NCBI GenBank assembly: GCA_023430625.1 | Contig: JAEZAA010000175.1 | Location: 6,016 to 70,015 of the forward strand | Length of the DNA stretch: 64,000 nt | Origin: Pseudomonadota bacterium | Lineage (GTDB): Bacteria; Pseudomonadota; Gammaproteobacteria; Pseudomonadales; Oleiphilaceae | Direction: 5' to 3' | Part shown: piece by piece, positions 56,774-64,000 of the stretch | Layout: each line of letters begins with the position of its first letter | Numbering within the stretch: the stretch's first letter is position 1 | The notes under the pieces: model-generated | Database searches by the model: none | Seen by the model: the letters and a program-made list of their open reading frames with translations, nothing else | What the model was told of the DNA's origin: nothing | Position numbers and translations under genes: made by a program

Positions 56774-57059
56774 AAACATTCCATCCTGGTTTTATGTTTT
56801 CGAACGCACCTGAGAAAGGTGTACTCAGAGTTGTGCCCCAGTCGCAAGGGTGACAGTGAGCACATGCGCGCACTTTAGCGCCAAGAATCACGCAAGTCAT
56901 TGACTTTATTAGAGCAAAAACTCAAAACCACGTATTTACAAGGGTTTATAAAATTGGAGTTTTTGCTCCAGAGCCGCCTGGAGCGATAGAGCAATTGCTC
57001 AAAACCTATACGGGTCAACTTGCCTGTAGGCCACAGGCTTTGGAGGGCACATAAAACGA
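56774..57059. other. Promoter region of the fatty acyl-CoA reductase gene
   Basis: The 419-bp gap between the reductase and the BrnA-like gene holds no credible gene. It contains the operator-like repeats at 56911-57006 and, at its far side, the terminator of the BrnA-like gene. Confidence 0.55.
56911..57006 (-). promoter_or_regulatory. Three related dyads, candidate operator of fatty acyl-CoA reductase
   Basis: Dyads of 12 bp: GAGCAAAAACTC (56912-56923), GAGTTTTTGCTC (56957-56968, its exact inverted copy) and GAGCAATTGCTC (56989-57000, a perfect palindrome). The first and third lie in a 19-bp direct repeat of the form AGAGCAA-N3-CTCAAAACC (56911-56929 and 56988-57006). They lie 138-233 bp before the start codon. 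Confidence 0.6.
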
Positions 57060-57081
57060 GGCGCCTGCACGGGCAGGCGCC
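57060..57081 (-). terminator. Terminator of the BrnA-like gene
   Basis: GGCGCCTGC (57060-57068) pairs with GCAGGCGCC (57073-57081). On the minus strand TCGTTTTAT follows. Confidence 0.75.
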
Positions 57082-57192
57082 AAAATTAGTTCAGGAGAAC
57101 AATGACAGGAGGACAAGACTGGAAAACAGGCAATGGATGAGACGAGATCATCTTCGCCGACGGAAGACACCCATCAATTGCATCCTTCCACA

Positions 57193-57468
57193 CTACAACT
57201 TCTGGTTTTCATAATCGCTGGCATAGGTACGCAGGGCATCATTAATCAACTGGCAAAAGCTGCCGCGATTCTTCAGGACAAACGCCCGGGATTTGAACCA
57301 GGCCAACACATCCTCATCGAGCCTGATCTGCACCTGAATCTTGTCGACTGGCCCGACCGGTTCGGCAACCGGGGGAATCTGACACAAGTGCATCAAGGGT
57401 TCATCGTCCAATACGGGGGTCTCAAAGATAAAGCTCACATCTTCCGGAACTCTGCTGCTGGCGTGCAT
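57193..57468 (-). CDS. Orphan BrnA-like ribbon-helix-helix protein
   Basis: A 91-residue protein from the ATG at 57466-57468, which has AGGGAG 10 nt upstream. Upstream in-frame ATGs lack ribosome sites. The C-terminal half, KIQVQIRLDEDVLAWFKS...GSFCQLINDALRTYAS, is the BrnA/CopG-type fold: a beta strand that inserts in DNA, then two helices. The N-terminal half (FETPVLDDEPLMHLCQIPP) is acidic with an unknown role. BrnA normally neutralises and is encoded just after the toxin BrnT. No BrnT-like frame is found on either side, so this may be a free-standing regulator. Confidence 0.72.
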   Translation of the reverse strand: MHASSRVPEDVSFIFETPVLDDEPLMHLCQIPPVAEPVGPVDKIQVQIRLDEDVLAWFKSRAFVLKNRGSFCQLINDALRTYASDYENQKL

Positions 57469-57782
57469 AGCGGCTTTTCTCCCTAAAGGCATCATGAGTA
57501 ACGACTGGGTTGAGCGAAGGCACAAAACCTTGCACCTCCCCTGACTTAGTCTCAGCAAAGTGCGGGCCAATCGAGAAAGATGTTGGGATACGGGGTGCAA
57601 CCGGCCAGGCGCGCCGCTTTCGAGCGAGCCGAAGCAACTAATGACGCCGGGGGGATTCTCAGAAGCGTGGGTGAATTTGCACAGAATGAGGGAAACGCCG
57701 CACCAAGGCAGTGCTTGTAGCCGTCTTGCCGGGCAGGATCACGCGTGGCCACATCCGTGATCCACGCGCTCTGGCAGTCGTC
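57469..57782. other. Intergenic region between phaB and the BrnA-like gene
   Basis: 314 bp with no credible gene. It contains two overlapping inverted repeats just past the phaB stop, listed separately, and the presumed promoter of the BrnA-like gene. Confidence 0.5.
57736..57768 (-). repeat. Overlapping inverted repeats after phaB, possible terminator or attenuator
   Basis: GGATCACG (57736-57743) pairs with CGTGATCC (57756-57763); CGCGTGG (57742-57748) pairs with CCACGCG (57762-57768). The two stems share bases, so only one can form at a time. Confidence 0.5.
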
Positions 57783-58529
57783 TTAGTACAAGTGCAAACC
57801 ACCGTTGATCGACAGGTTAGAGCCGGTGATGTAGCCCGACTTCTCATCTGCCAGAAACCCAACGACACGCGCGATTTCCGAGGGCTCGGCCAAGCGCCTC
57901 ACGGGAATGGGCGAAACAATTTTATCGATGATTGCCGGGTCCATCTGCAGCAGCATTTTGGTCGCGATGGCGCCCGGCGAGACGGTATTGACGGTAATGC
58001 CCTTAGCCGCGACCTCTAGCGCCAGCGATTTGGTAAAGCCATGAATGCCCGCCTTGGAGGCCGCATAATTGACCTGTCCGAACTGGCCACGCTGCCCGTT
58101 CACAGAGGAAATATTAATGATGCGGCCGTAGCCTTGCTCGAGCATGCCATCCAGAAACTGCTTGGTGACATTGAACATGCCATCAAGGTTGGTCCGCAAC
58201 ACATCATTCCATTGCTCATAGCGCATTTTCTTCATGGCGGCATCGCGGGTCACGCCCGCATTGTTCACCAGGACTGAAACCGTTCCGTACTGGGTCTGAA
58301 TCGCCTCGGCAGCAGCTCGGCAGGATTCATAACTGGCAATATCCATGTGCACCAGCCCAATGTTACGGCCCTGTTCACGCTGCCCAGCCTGCCACAACTC
58401 CGCATCCGCCTGCTTTTCCTTTCGGCTATAGGTCGCCACCACCTGATAACCCGAATCTGTCATCAACTCACAAACAGCCGTACCGAGACCGCCGGTTCCT
58501 CCGGTCACGAGTGCAATGCGCTGGCTCAT
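57783..58529 (-). CDS. phaB: Acetoacetyl-CoA reductase
   Basis: A 248-residue classical SDR that makes (R)-3-hydroxybutyryl-CoA with NADPH for polyhydroxybutyrate. The cofactor motif is ALVTGGTGGLGTAV, NNAGVTRDAAMKKM is the NNAG region, and the active site is ISSVNGQRGQFGQVNYAASKAG (Ser-Tyr-Lys). The SVNGQ-GQFGQ-NY context is specific to PhaB rather than FabG. AGGAG lies 9 nt before the ATG. phaA and phaC are not adjacent. It sits close to the wax-ester reductase, so two carbon-storage routes are neighbours here. Confidence 0.92.
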   Translation of the reverse strand: MSQRIALVTGGTGGLGTAVCELMTDSGYQVVATYSRKEKQADAELWQAGQREQGRNIGLVHMDIASYESCRAAAEAIQTQYGTVSVLVNNAGVTRDAAMKKMRYEQWNDVLRTNLDGMFNVTKQFLDGMLEQGYGRIINISSVNGQRGQFGQVNYAASKAGIHGFTKSLALEVAAKGITVNTVSPGAIATKMLLQMDPAIIDKIVSPIPVRRLAEPSEIARVVGFLADEKSGYITGSNLSINGGLHLY

Positions 58530-58735
58530 CTTGTTATTCTCCTGCCTGCTTCTGGATTGTAGCCTTGGCTCCAATTCTAACAGGCCGGATATTGCGAATT
58601 GTGACTCCGCGCAAGAATCCCGTCTTGCCGATGCACCTCTTACGTCAGGCTGGGAACCAGCCCACAGTAGCGAAACAGGCCACCTCCCCTGTGGTATGAT
58701 GGCAGCTGACTTTTCAGCTCAAGTGACCGCCTATC

Positions 58736-59026
58736 ATGACCAAAGATGAACGCTATAGTCGTATCGCCAAAGCCTGCCTGCGAGCGATCAATCAGACCTC
58801 CACCAATGCCGAAGACCGTGCCGACGATATTCGCCGTGTATACGAGGCCATCGACGCTGCCTTTCACCAGGAAATACTTGGGCTTGAGCAGGAACTGGAG
58901 CTGGCGCGCGCCAGCTTGCAGCATATTGCCGAGCTGGATCAGAATACGCTGCACAAGGCGCCGAAGCTGGCGTCAGACGCGCTGGCGCAACTGACGGATT
59001 GGGGTGGAGACGAAGCCAAGCACTGA
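58736..59026 (+). CDS. Small uncharacterised helical protein
   Basis: A 96-residue protein starting MTKDERYSRIAKACLRAINQ. It appears wholly helical, with a likely coiled coil around residues 45-70 (ILGLEQELELARASLQHIAEL), charged and soluble, with no cysteine pair or membrane segment. The ribosome site is weak. Codon use and spacing suggest a real gene. It stands between phaB (divergent) and an M16 protease gene. Function is not recognised; it could be a small accessory or regulatory protein. Confidence 0.6.
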   Translation: MTKDERYSRIAKACLRAINQTSTNAEDRADDIRRVYEAIDAAFHQEILGLEQELELARASLQHIAELDQNTLHKAPKLASDALAQLTDWGGDEAKH

Positions 59027-59282
59027 GTCTTCCGCAATTACCACTCGGGGCTGAACCGCGCTCGATGCAGGTACGGCCCTGCGCTGAGATGGGACGTCCA
59101 GCGCAAAGCCCTCCTCCAGCCCCGAGAACCAATCCTCCAGTTTGCAGTCTGAGTAAATCGACCTTAACGTTCCAAACGGTTAGCGCCGCGTATCATCTTT
59201 CCCCTGGCGCCCGGAACAGATTGTCCCAGGACGCCAAGGACACAGATCGCCATCCAGGATTTTCGAAAAAGGAGAATTGAGC

Positions 59283-62177
59283 TTGAATGCGATGTTGAGA
59301 ACGCATTGGCTACGCCACCTGCTACTGTGCCTAACGGCCGTCACCCTGTTTGGCTGCGCAGCACTGCAGCCAGGCGGAATTCAGAGCAGCCCTAACGACA
59401 CTCGCGACTATCGCCATCTGGTGCTGGAAAACCAGCTGAAGGTATTGCTGATCTCGGACCCGACCACCGAAAAAGCAGCCGCCGCACTCGACGTCCAGGT
59501 GGGAAGTGGCCAGGACCCAGCGGAATACGAGGGTCTGGCCCACTTCCTTGAGCACATGCTGTTTCTTGGCACGGAAAAGTATCCTCAGGCCGGCGAATAC
59601 CAAAGCTTTATCAGTCAGCATGGTGGCAGCCACAACGCCTACACGGCCTACGAGAACACCAACTACTTCTTCGACATCCAACCCGAACACCTGGAACCTG
59701 CCCTGGACCGCTTTTCCCAGCAGTTCGTCGCCCCTCTGTTCACGGCCGAATACGTTGAGCGGGAAAAGAATGCAGTCCATTCAGAATTCAGCTCCGGCTT
59801 GCGGGATGACAGCCGACGTTTCTTCTCCGCCTTGAAGGACATCGTCAATCCCGCCCACCCCTTCGCGAAGTTTTCCGTGGGTAACCTGGAGACCCTGGCC
59901 GAGCGCCCAGGCCAGTCGGTACGCCAGGCCATGCTCGACTTCTACGAGCGCTATTACTCCGCCAACCAAATGCGCCTGGTGATCTACGGCCGTGAGGATC
60001 TGGATACGCTGGAGCGCTTCGCGCGCGAGAAATTCGCGGCCATCCCGAATCATGACCGCGCCGATACCAGCGTCGAGCAGCCGCTGATTGCTCCTGGCAA
60101 CCTGCCGGCATTACTGACCGTGGAGCCGATCAAGAACAAGCGCGTGCTGTCGCTGATGTTCCCACTCCCCTCCATAGAACCTCACTACCGCGCCAAGCCG
60201 GATTACTACCTCACCAACCTGATTGGGCACGAGGGCGAAGGCAGCCTCCTGTCGTGGCTCAAGAAACAGGGCTGGGCCGATGCACTATCAGCAGGCATGG
60301 CCTTGGACAACAAGGAAGAATCTGTCCTCAGCATCTCCGTCACGCTGACGGAGGAAGGGCTACGCCAGTATCTCCAGGTAGTACGCAGCACCTTTACGTA
60401 CATCAATCTGATTCGCCAACAGGGAATTGAACGCTGGCGTTTTGATGAACAGGCCCAGTTGCTGCAAATCGCTTATGACTTTCAGCAGAAAAGCGAGCCC
60501 ATCCACTACGTCAGCGCCTTGGCGTCAAACCTCCAGCTTTATCCGGCCAACGAAGTGCTGAGAGCACCTTACCGCATGGATCAGTACGCCCCTGACCTTT
60601 ACCAGGAGCTTCTCACCCACCTGACGCCAGAAAATGTTCTTATCACATTGATGGCCCCAGGCGTCCCGACGGATAAATCCAGCACCTGGTATCAAACCGA
60701 CTACGGCTATCGCAGTCTCACCCCCAATGAGCGCCAACAAATTGCACCACCCGCAGAGGTGGCTGACCTCCGCTTACCGCAGCCCAACCCCTTTGTCCCG
60801 GAGAACCTCAAGCTGCTCGCGGGCGACACCATGCGCCAGCCGATTCGCCTGGAAACCACAGAGAGTCTGGAAGCTTGGTACGCGCAAGACACCAGCTTCA
60901 ATACGCCGCGCGCCAATTTCTATGTCAGCGTACGATCGCCCTATGCCAACGCCACGCCCAGGGAATCAGTTTTGACAGAGTTATTTGTCGCTGTTGCAGA
61001 CGATGAACTGAATGAATACGCCTATCCGGCTCGCTTGGCTGGCCTGAATTACCAGGTCTACAAGCACATGCGCGGCTTCACCATGCGCCTGGAAGGCTAC
61101 AGCGATAAGCAGGAAGTCCTGTTGGAGACAGTCCTGAGCACACTGACCCACTTAAAACCGACTCAGGAACAGTTTGATCTCGCCTATGACAATCTTCACC
61201 GGCGACTGGCCAACGCCGCGCAAAACAAGCCATATGAACGTACGATCAGCGAAATCCGCAAACTGTTATTACAGCCGTACTGGACCGAGGAAGAGCAGCT
61301 GGCCGCGCTGCAGACGGTGACACTGAGCGATCTTACGGCGTTCATCCCGCGCCTGCTCAGTAAGATGACAACCGTCACCCTCGCCCATGGCAATCTCTCT
61401 GAAAAAACTGCCATAGCGATGAATGGTCAGGTACTGAAGCATTTGACCGATGTCGCTGAGCTGGTCCCGGTGGAACGCGCCCAGGTGGTGGCACTAAACA
61501 ATGGCAGCAACTGGTTTCAGCAACTTCAGTTAGATCATAACGACACAGGCTTCACCTGGTTGTTTCAGGGCAACGACCAGACGTTCCGCACCCGGGCGCA
61601 ATATGCCCTCCTTGCGCAGCTATTAAGTGCACCTTACTACCAGGAAATGCGAACTGAGCGCCAGCTAGGCTATGCCGTCTTTGCAACTCCCTTGAGCTTG
61701 CTTGAAGTCCCCGCGCTGGCCTTCGTGGTTCAATCACCTTCCGCAGCGCCAGAGCAGTTGCATCAAGCGTCGCAGGAGTTTCTCAGCGGGTTCGTTGATG
61801 ATTTGGCCAGCATGCCAGAACAGGCCTTTGATAGTTATCGCCGTGCGCTCGCTGCGAATTATCTGGAACGTCCCAAGACCCTGGGTGAACGCTCAGAGCG
61901 CTATTGGATCAATATCGATGAGATGAACTACGACTTCGATACCCGTGATCAAATCGCCAAACAGATTCTCACCTTGGAAAAGAACGATCTGGTCGATTTC
62001 TATCGCGAGGAACTGCTTGCTGAGCCGACGACACTCCTGACCTTCAACCGGGGTAAAGCCGTCGCAGAAGGCAAGCCTCAGGAGGGAATTCATGAATCCT
62101 TCAAGCCTGTAGAGAACAAATCGTTGCTGATAGAGCGCAACGGGCTGTTCCCTCAGCCGCAACGAAGCGTCCAATAG
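59283..62177 (+). CDS. M16 family (pitrilysin/insulinase-like) zinc protease, lipoprotein
   Basis: A protease of about 964 residues. The start is most likely TTG at 59283-59285, since GGAG lies 8 nt upstream; an ATG 9 nt later has a 17-nt spacer. The signal peptide ends in a lipobox (TLFGCAAL). The inverted zinc motif is GLAHFLEHMLFLG (H-x2-E-H), with a downstream Glu in EYVEREKNAVHSEF. Four M16-type domains fit the length. The C-terminal part has ERQLGYAVFATPL, a conserved insulinase feature. It probably degrades peptides in the periplasm, like PtrA. It is convergent with sbcB. Confidence 0.92.
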   Translation: MNAMLRTHWLRHLLLCLTAVTLFGCAALQPGGIQSSPNDTRDYRHLVLENQLKVLLISDPTTEKAAAALDVQVGSGQDPAEYEGLAHFLEHMLFLGTEKYPQAGEYQSFISQHGGSHNAYTAYENTNYFFDIQPEHLEPALDRFSQQFVAPLFTAEYVEREKNAVHSEFSSGLRDDSRRFFSALKDIVNPAHPFAKFSVGNLETLAERPGQSVRQAMLDFYERYYSANQMRLVIYGREDLDTLERFAREKFAAIPNHDRADTSVEQPLIAPGNLPALLTVEPIKNKRVLSLMFPLPSIEPHYRAKPDYYLTNLIGHEGEGSLLSWLKKQGWADALSAGMALDNKEESVLSISVTLTEEGLRQYLQVVRSTFTYINLIRQQGIERWRFDEQAQLLQIAYDFQQKSEPIHYVSALASNLQLYPANEVLRAPYRMDQYAPDLYQELLTHLTPENVLITLMAPGVPTDKSSTWYQTDYGYRSLTPNERQQIAPPAEVADLRLPQPNPFVPENLKLLAGDTMRQPIRLETTESLEAWYAQDTSFNTPRANFYVSVRSPYANATPRESVLTELFVAVADDELNEYAYPARLAGLNYQVYKHMRGFTMRLEGYSDKQEVLLETVLSTLTHLKPTQEQFDLAYDNLHRRLANAAQNKPYERTISEIRKLLLQPYWTEEEQLAALQTVTLSDLTAFIPRLLSKMTTVTLAHGNLSEKTAIAMNGQVLKHLTDVAELVPVERAQVVALNNGSNWFQQLQLDHNDTGFTWLFQGNDQTFRTRAQYALLAQLLSAPYYQEMRTERQLGYAVFATPLSLLEVPALAFVVQSPSAAPEQLHQASQEFLSGFVDDLASMPEQAFDSYRRALAANYLERPKTLGERSERYWINIDEMNYDFDTRDQIAKQILTLEKNDLVDFYREELLAEPTTLLTFNRGKAVAEGKPQEGIHESFKPVENKSLLIERNGLFPQPQRSVQ

Positions 62178-62240
62178 GGCTCTTACTCACTTCAGAGCTG
62201 CGGTGAGGTTTTCCTCACCGCCCACCTAAATAACTGCTCC

Positions 62241-63689
62241 CTAACCGACGGGAATGATGGACTCGCCGTAGAAATACAGCTCCTGCAGGATGGACCTGTC
62301 CCGCTCGATCAGGCTCGGATTACTCATCAGCTCTTGGATCCTACGGAAGTAGGCGTCAAAGGTAATCGAGCCCCCGCCTGAGGGATCGCTTAGGCGATGA
62401 AACCGGAATTGCTCCCACCGCTCCATTTCCTCGCCGTTCAAGGTAGCGGGAAAATTTCTCGCCCGGTAACGGAACAGCATCTCCTCGAGCCGCGGATCCT
62501 GAAAGCGAATGTCGAGCTCTCCCAACATATCGGGTGCCTGAGAACGAATAAAGTCCATGCACTTGCGATCGTGAGGGCTAAAGAAGCCGCCGCTGTACAG
62601 CATTAGATCCGGGTCGTCGGACGAACTCACATCTGCGCGCTTGAACACCTGCGCAAGTTTTTCCCCCACATTGGGAATTGATCTCAGTGTAGCCAAATGC
62701 TCTCTTAACCGTGGCCCATCCAGCTCCATTGACTCGAGCTGTTCGGCAGACAATGTCTTGAGCATGGCGGCAGGAGCCACAATCGGGCATTTGTTCGCAT
62801 GAATTGCTTTCACCGGTAGACGTTCGACCCCAGCGGGCAGTTCATCCGTCCTGGTAAAAAGCCGTTGCTGAATTTCTTCGACCGTCAGGGTCGCTAAAGG
62901 AGCCGGATCGTACCGTAAATCGAACACCAGAACGGCATTTGGATTTTCCGGATGCTGTGCAACCGGCGCGACCAGCGCCGCACACCGACGGTAGGCCGGG
63001 TATTTTGAGGACACGTGAAAGACCGGCTTCATGCTGATGACATCTAACATGGCAAGAACCGCCTGTTTGGATCGGTTCTCGAACACATACTGATAAAGCT
63101 TTGGCTGGCGCTCCTTGATCAAACGCGCTATCGCTATCGTGGCGTGCACGTCGGAAAGGGCGTCGTGCGCAGCCTCGTGCGCAATACCGTTGGCCTTGGT
63201 GAGCTCTTCCAGCCGAAAGCTAGGGCTGCCATCTTCCTTTGTCGGCCAAACAATTCCGTCAGGACGCAGCGCATACGCCAGCCGCACCATATCAATAATG
63301 TCCCAGCGAGAATTGCCGTGTTGCCACTCCCGTGCATATGGATCATAAAAATTGCGGTAGAGCGTATGGCGGGTTACTTCATCATCAAAGCGGATGTTGT
63401 TATAGCCAGCAACACAAGTACCGGGCTGAGAAAACTCCTCGTGAATCTGACGGATAAACTCCGCCTCCCTCAGTCCTTCCCGCTTGGCCATCTGCGGTGT
63501 AATACCGGTTATGAGACAGGCTTCCGGCTGCGGAAGCATATCATCCGCAGGCTCACAGTAAATCAGGAGCGGATCGGAAATGACGTTGAGATCCAAGTCC
63601 GTACGGATACCCGCGAACTGAGCCGGCCGATCCCGCTGCGGATCCGCACCAAAGGTTTCATAGTCGTGCCAATATATGGATTCCGTCAT
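62241..63689 (-). CDS. sbcB: Exodeoxyribonuclease I
   Basis: A 482-residue 3'-5' single-strand DNA exonuclease. The DEDDh motifs are YWHDYETFGADPQRDRPAQF (Exo I), CVAGYNNIRFDDEVTRHTLY (Exo II) and IAHEAAHDALSDVHATIAIA (Exo III with His and Asp). The SH3-like and C-terminal domains follow, including RYRARNFPATLNGEEMERW. It helps mismatch repair and suppresses RecF recombination. The ATG at 63687-63689 follows GGAGG at 5 nt. Length matches E. coli (475). Confidence 0.97.
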   Translation of the reverse strand: MTESIYWHDYETFGADPQRDRPAQFAGIRTDLDLNVISDPLLIYCEPADDMLPQPEACLITGITPQMAKREGLREAEFIRQIHEEFSQPGTCVAGYNNIRFDDEVTRHTLYRNFYDPYAREWQHGNSRWDIIDMVRLAYALRPDGIVWPTKEDGSPSFRLEELTKANGIAHEAAHDALSDVHATIAIARLIKERQPKLYQYVFENRSKQAVLAMLDVISMKPVFHVSSKYPAYRRCAALVAPVAQHPENPNAVLVFDLRYDPAPLATLTVEEIQQRLFTRTDELPAGVERLPVKAIHANKCPIVAPAAMLKTLSAEQLESMELDGPRLREHLATLRSIPNVGEKLAQVFKRADVSSSDDPDLMLYSGGFFSPHDRKCMDFIRSQAPDMLGELDIRFQDPRLEEMLFRYRARNFPATLNGEEMERWEQFRFHRLSDPSGGGSITFDAYFRRIQELMSNPSLIERDRSILQELYFYGESIIPVG

Positions 63690-63884
63690 CAATACCTCCG
63701 CTTACAGCAAGCATGGATAGTAACGAATCAGAGAAGAGTTAGACAGGCCAAGAGCATCGAAGACGCAGGCAAAACTTACGCAAAGAGAGGGAATACGCAT
63801 CGATAGCGATCAGAATTGTTCCAACCGCATGGCTGGCAGCCACCAGATAACTGATCCGCCAGAGGGACATTTCCGCCCCAACGT

Positions 63885-63915
63885 AAAAAGCCCCTGGAGG
63901 GCTGCTCCAGGGGCT
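63885..63915 (-). terminator. Terminator of the rRNA operon
   Basis: On the minus strand AGCCCCTGGAG (63905-63915) pairs with CTCCAGGGGCT (63889-63899) in an 11-bp stem, followed by TTTTA. It lies just past the 5S 3' end. Confidence 0.9.
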
Positions 63916-63923
63916 CGGATAGG

Positions 63924-64000
63924 TGCCTGACAATGTCCTACTCTCACATGGGGAGACCCCACACTACCATCGGCGCTGAGCGGTTTCACGACTGAGTTCG
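63924..64000 (-). rRNA. rrf: 5S ribosomal RNA, 3' part (gene runs off the window)
   Basis: On the minus strand the sequence reads from CGAACTCAG through GCGCCGATGGTAGTGTGGGG and TCTCCCCATGTGAGAGTAGG to TGTCAGGCA, which is the 3' two-thirds of bacterial 5S rRNA. About 40 nt of its 5' end lie beyond base 64000. The 23S and 16S genes of a leftward rRNA operon should follow outside the window. Confidence 0.95.

Noticed and set aside
57469..57782. BrnT toxin gene beside the BrnA-like gene
   Set aside because: Frames on both strands were inspected; none resembles BrnT in length, composition or start signal.

Overview
The window looks like chromosome from a marine gammaproteobacterium of the Marinobacter/Pseudomonas-like type. 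The evidence is gene order and recognisable proteins; no database search was possible. The run gyrA-serC-pheA-hisC-tyrA/aroA-cmk-rpsA-ihfB and the run argG-motY-pyrC-rnt-bfd-bfr follow an arrangement I associate with Pseudomonas. A two-domain long-chain fatty acyl-CoA reductase closely resembles the wax-ester enzyme of Marinobacter. I see no insertion sequence, prophage, CRISPR array or obvious genomic island. Nearly all of the window is core genome, densely packed with genes.

Layout. 1-2.7 kb: start of a class I glutamine amidotransferase, acylphosphatase, lexA with two SOS boxes, and two small proteins of unknown function. 2.9-8.5 kb: htpG with a sigma-32 type promoter, two overlapping hotdog thioesterases, an M48 metallopeptidase lipoprotein with TPRs, and an alpha/beta hydrolase. 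8.6-14.5 kb: a YbbA/YbbP-type ABC system head to head with tesA, a YheT-like hydrolase and a tandem universal stress protein. A tRNA-Asn follows at 14.57 kb. 14.8-20 kb: M18 aminopeptidase, a DEDD-exonuclease-like protein, an outer-membrane barrel protein and rlmKL. 20-26.3 kb: rmf, pyrD, a PilZ-domain protein, rmuC and uvrB. 26.4-28 kb: an aspartate aminotransferase and a second, identical tRNA-Asn. 28-42 kb: a long leftward block running gyrA > serC > pheA > hisC > tyrA-aroA > cmk > rpsA > ihfB > lapA > lapB > pyrF. It links aromatic amino acid, serine, histidine and pyrimidine synthesis with translation, DNA bending and LPS control. 42-46 kb: purU, phhB, class I fumarase and an enoyl-CoA hydratase. 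46-49.2 kb: a large VolA/Pla-1-type lipase lipoprotein. 49.3-54.7 kb: argG, motY, pyrC, rnt, bfd and bfr, with a Fur box upstream of bfd. 54.8-58.6 kb: a carbon-storage neighbourhood with fatty acyl-CoA reductase, an orphan BrnA-like ribbon-helix-helix protein and acetoacetyl-CoA reductase. 58.7-64 kb: a small conserved-looking protein, an M16 protease lipoprotein, sbcB, and the 3' end of a leftward 5S rRNA gene with its terminator.

Most interesting unexplained signals. Upstream of the fatty acyl-CoA reductase are three related dyads of 12 bp, two of them within a near-identical 19-bp direct repeat, which looks like the operator of a dedicated regulator. Between pyrD and the PilZ gene is an inverted pair of DnaA-box-like sequences plus a third nearby. 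Upstream of rmf are overlapping alternative hairpins ahead of a T run. At 8.5 kb there is a degenerate 18-bp tandem repeat. I did not find a convincing wholly new multi-gene system. The best candidate for new biology is the regulated storage-lipid locus at 54.8-58.6 kb.
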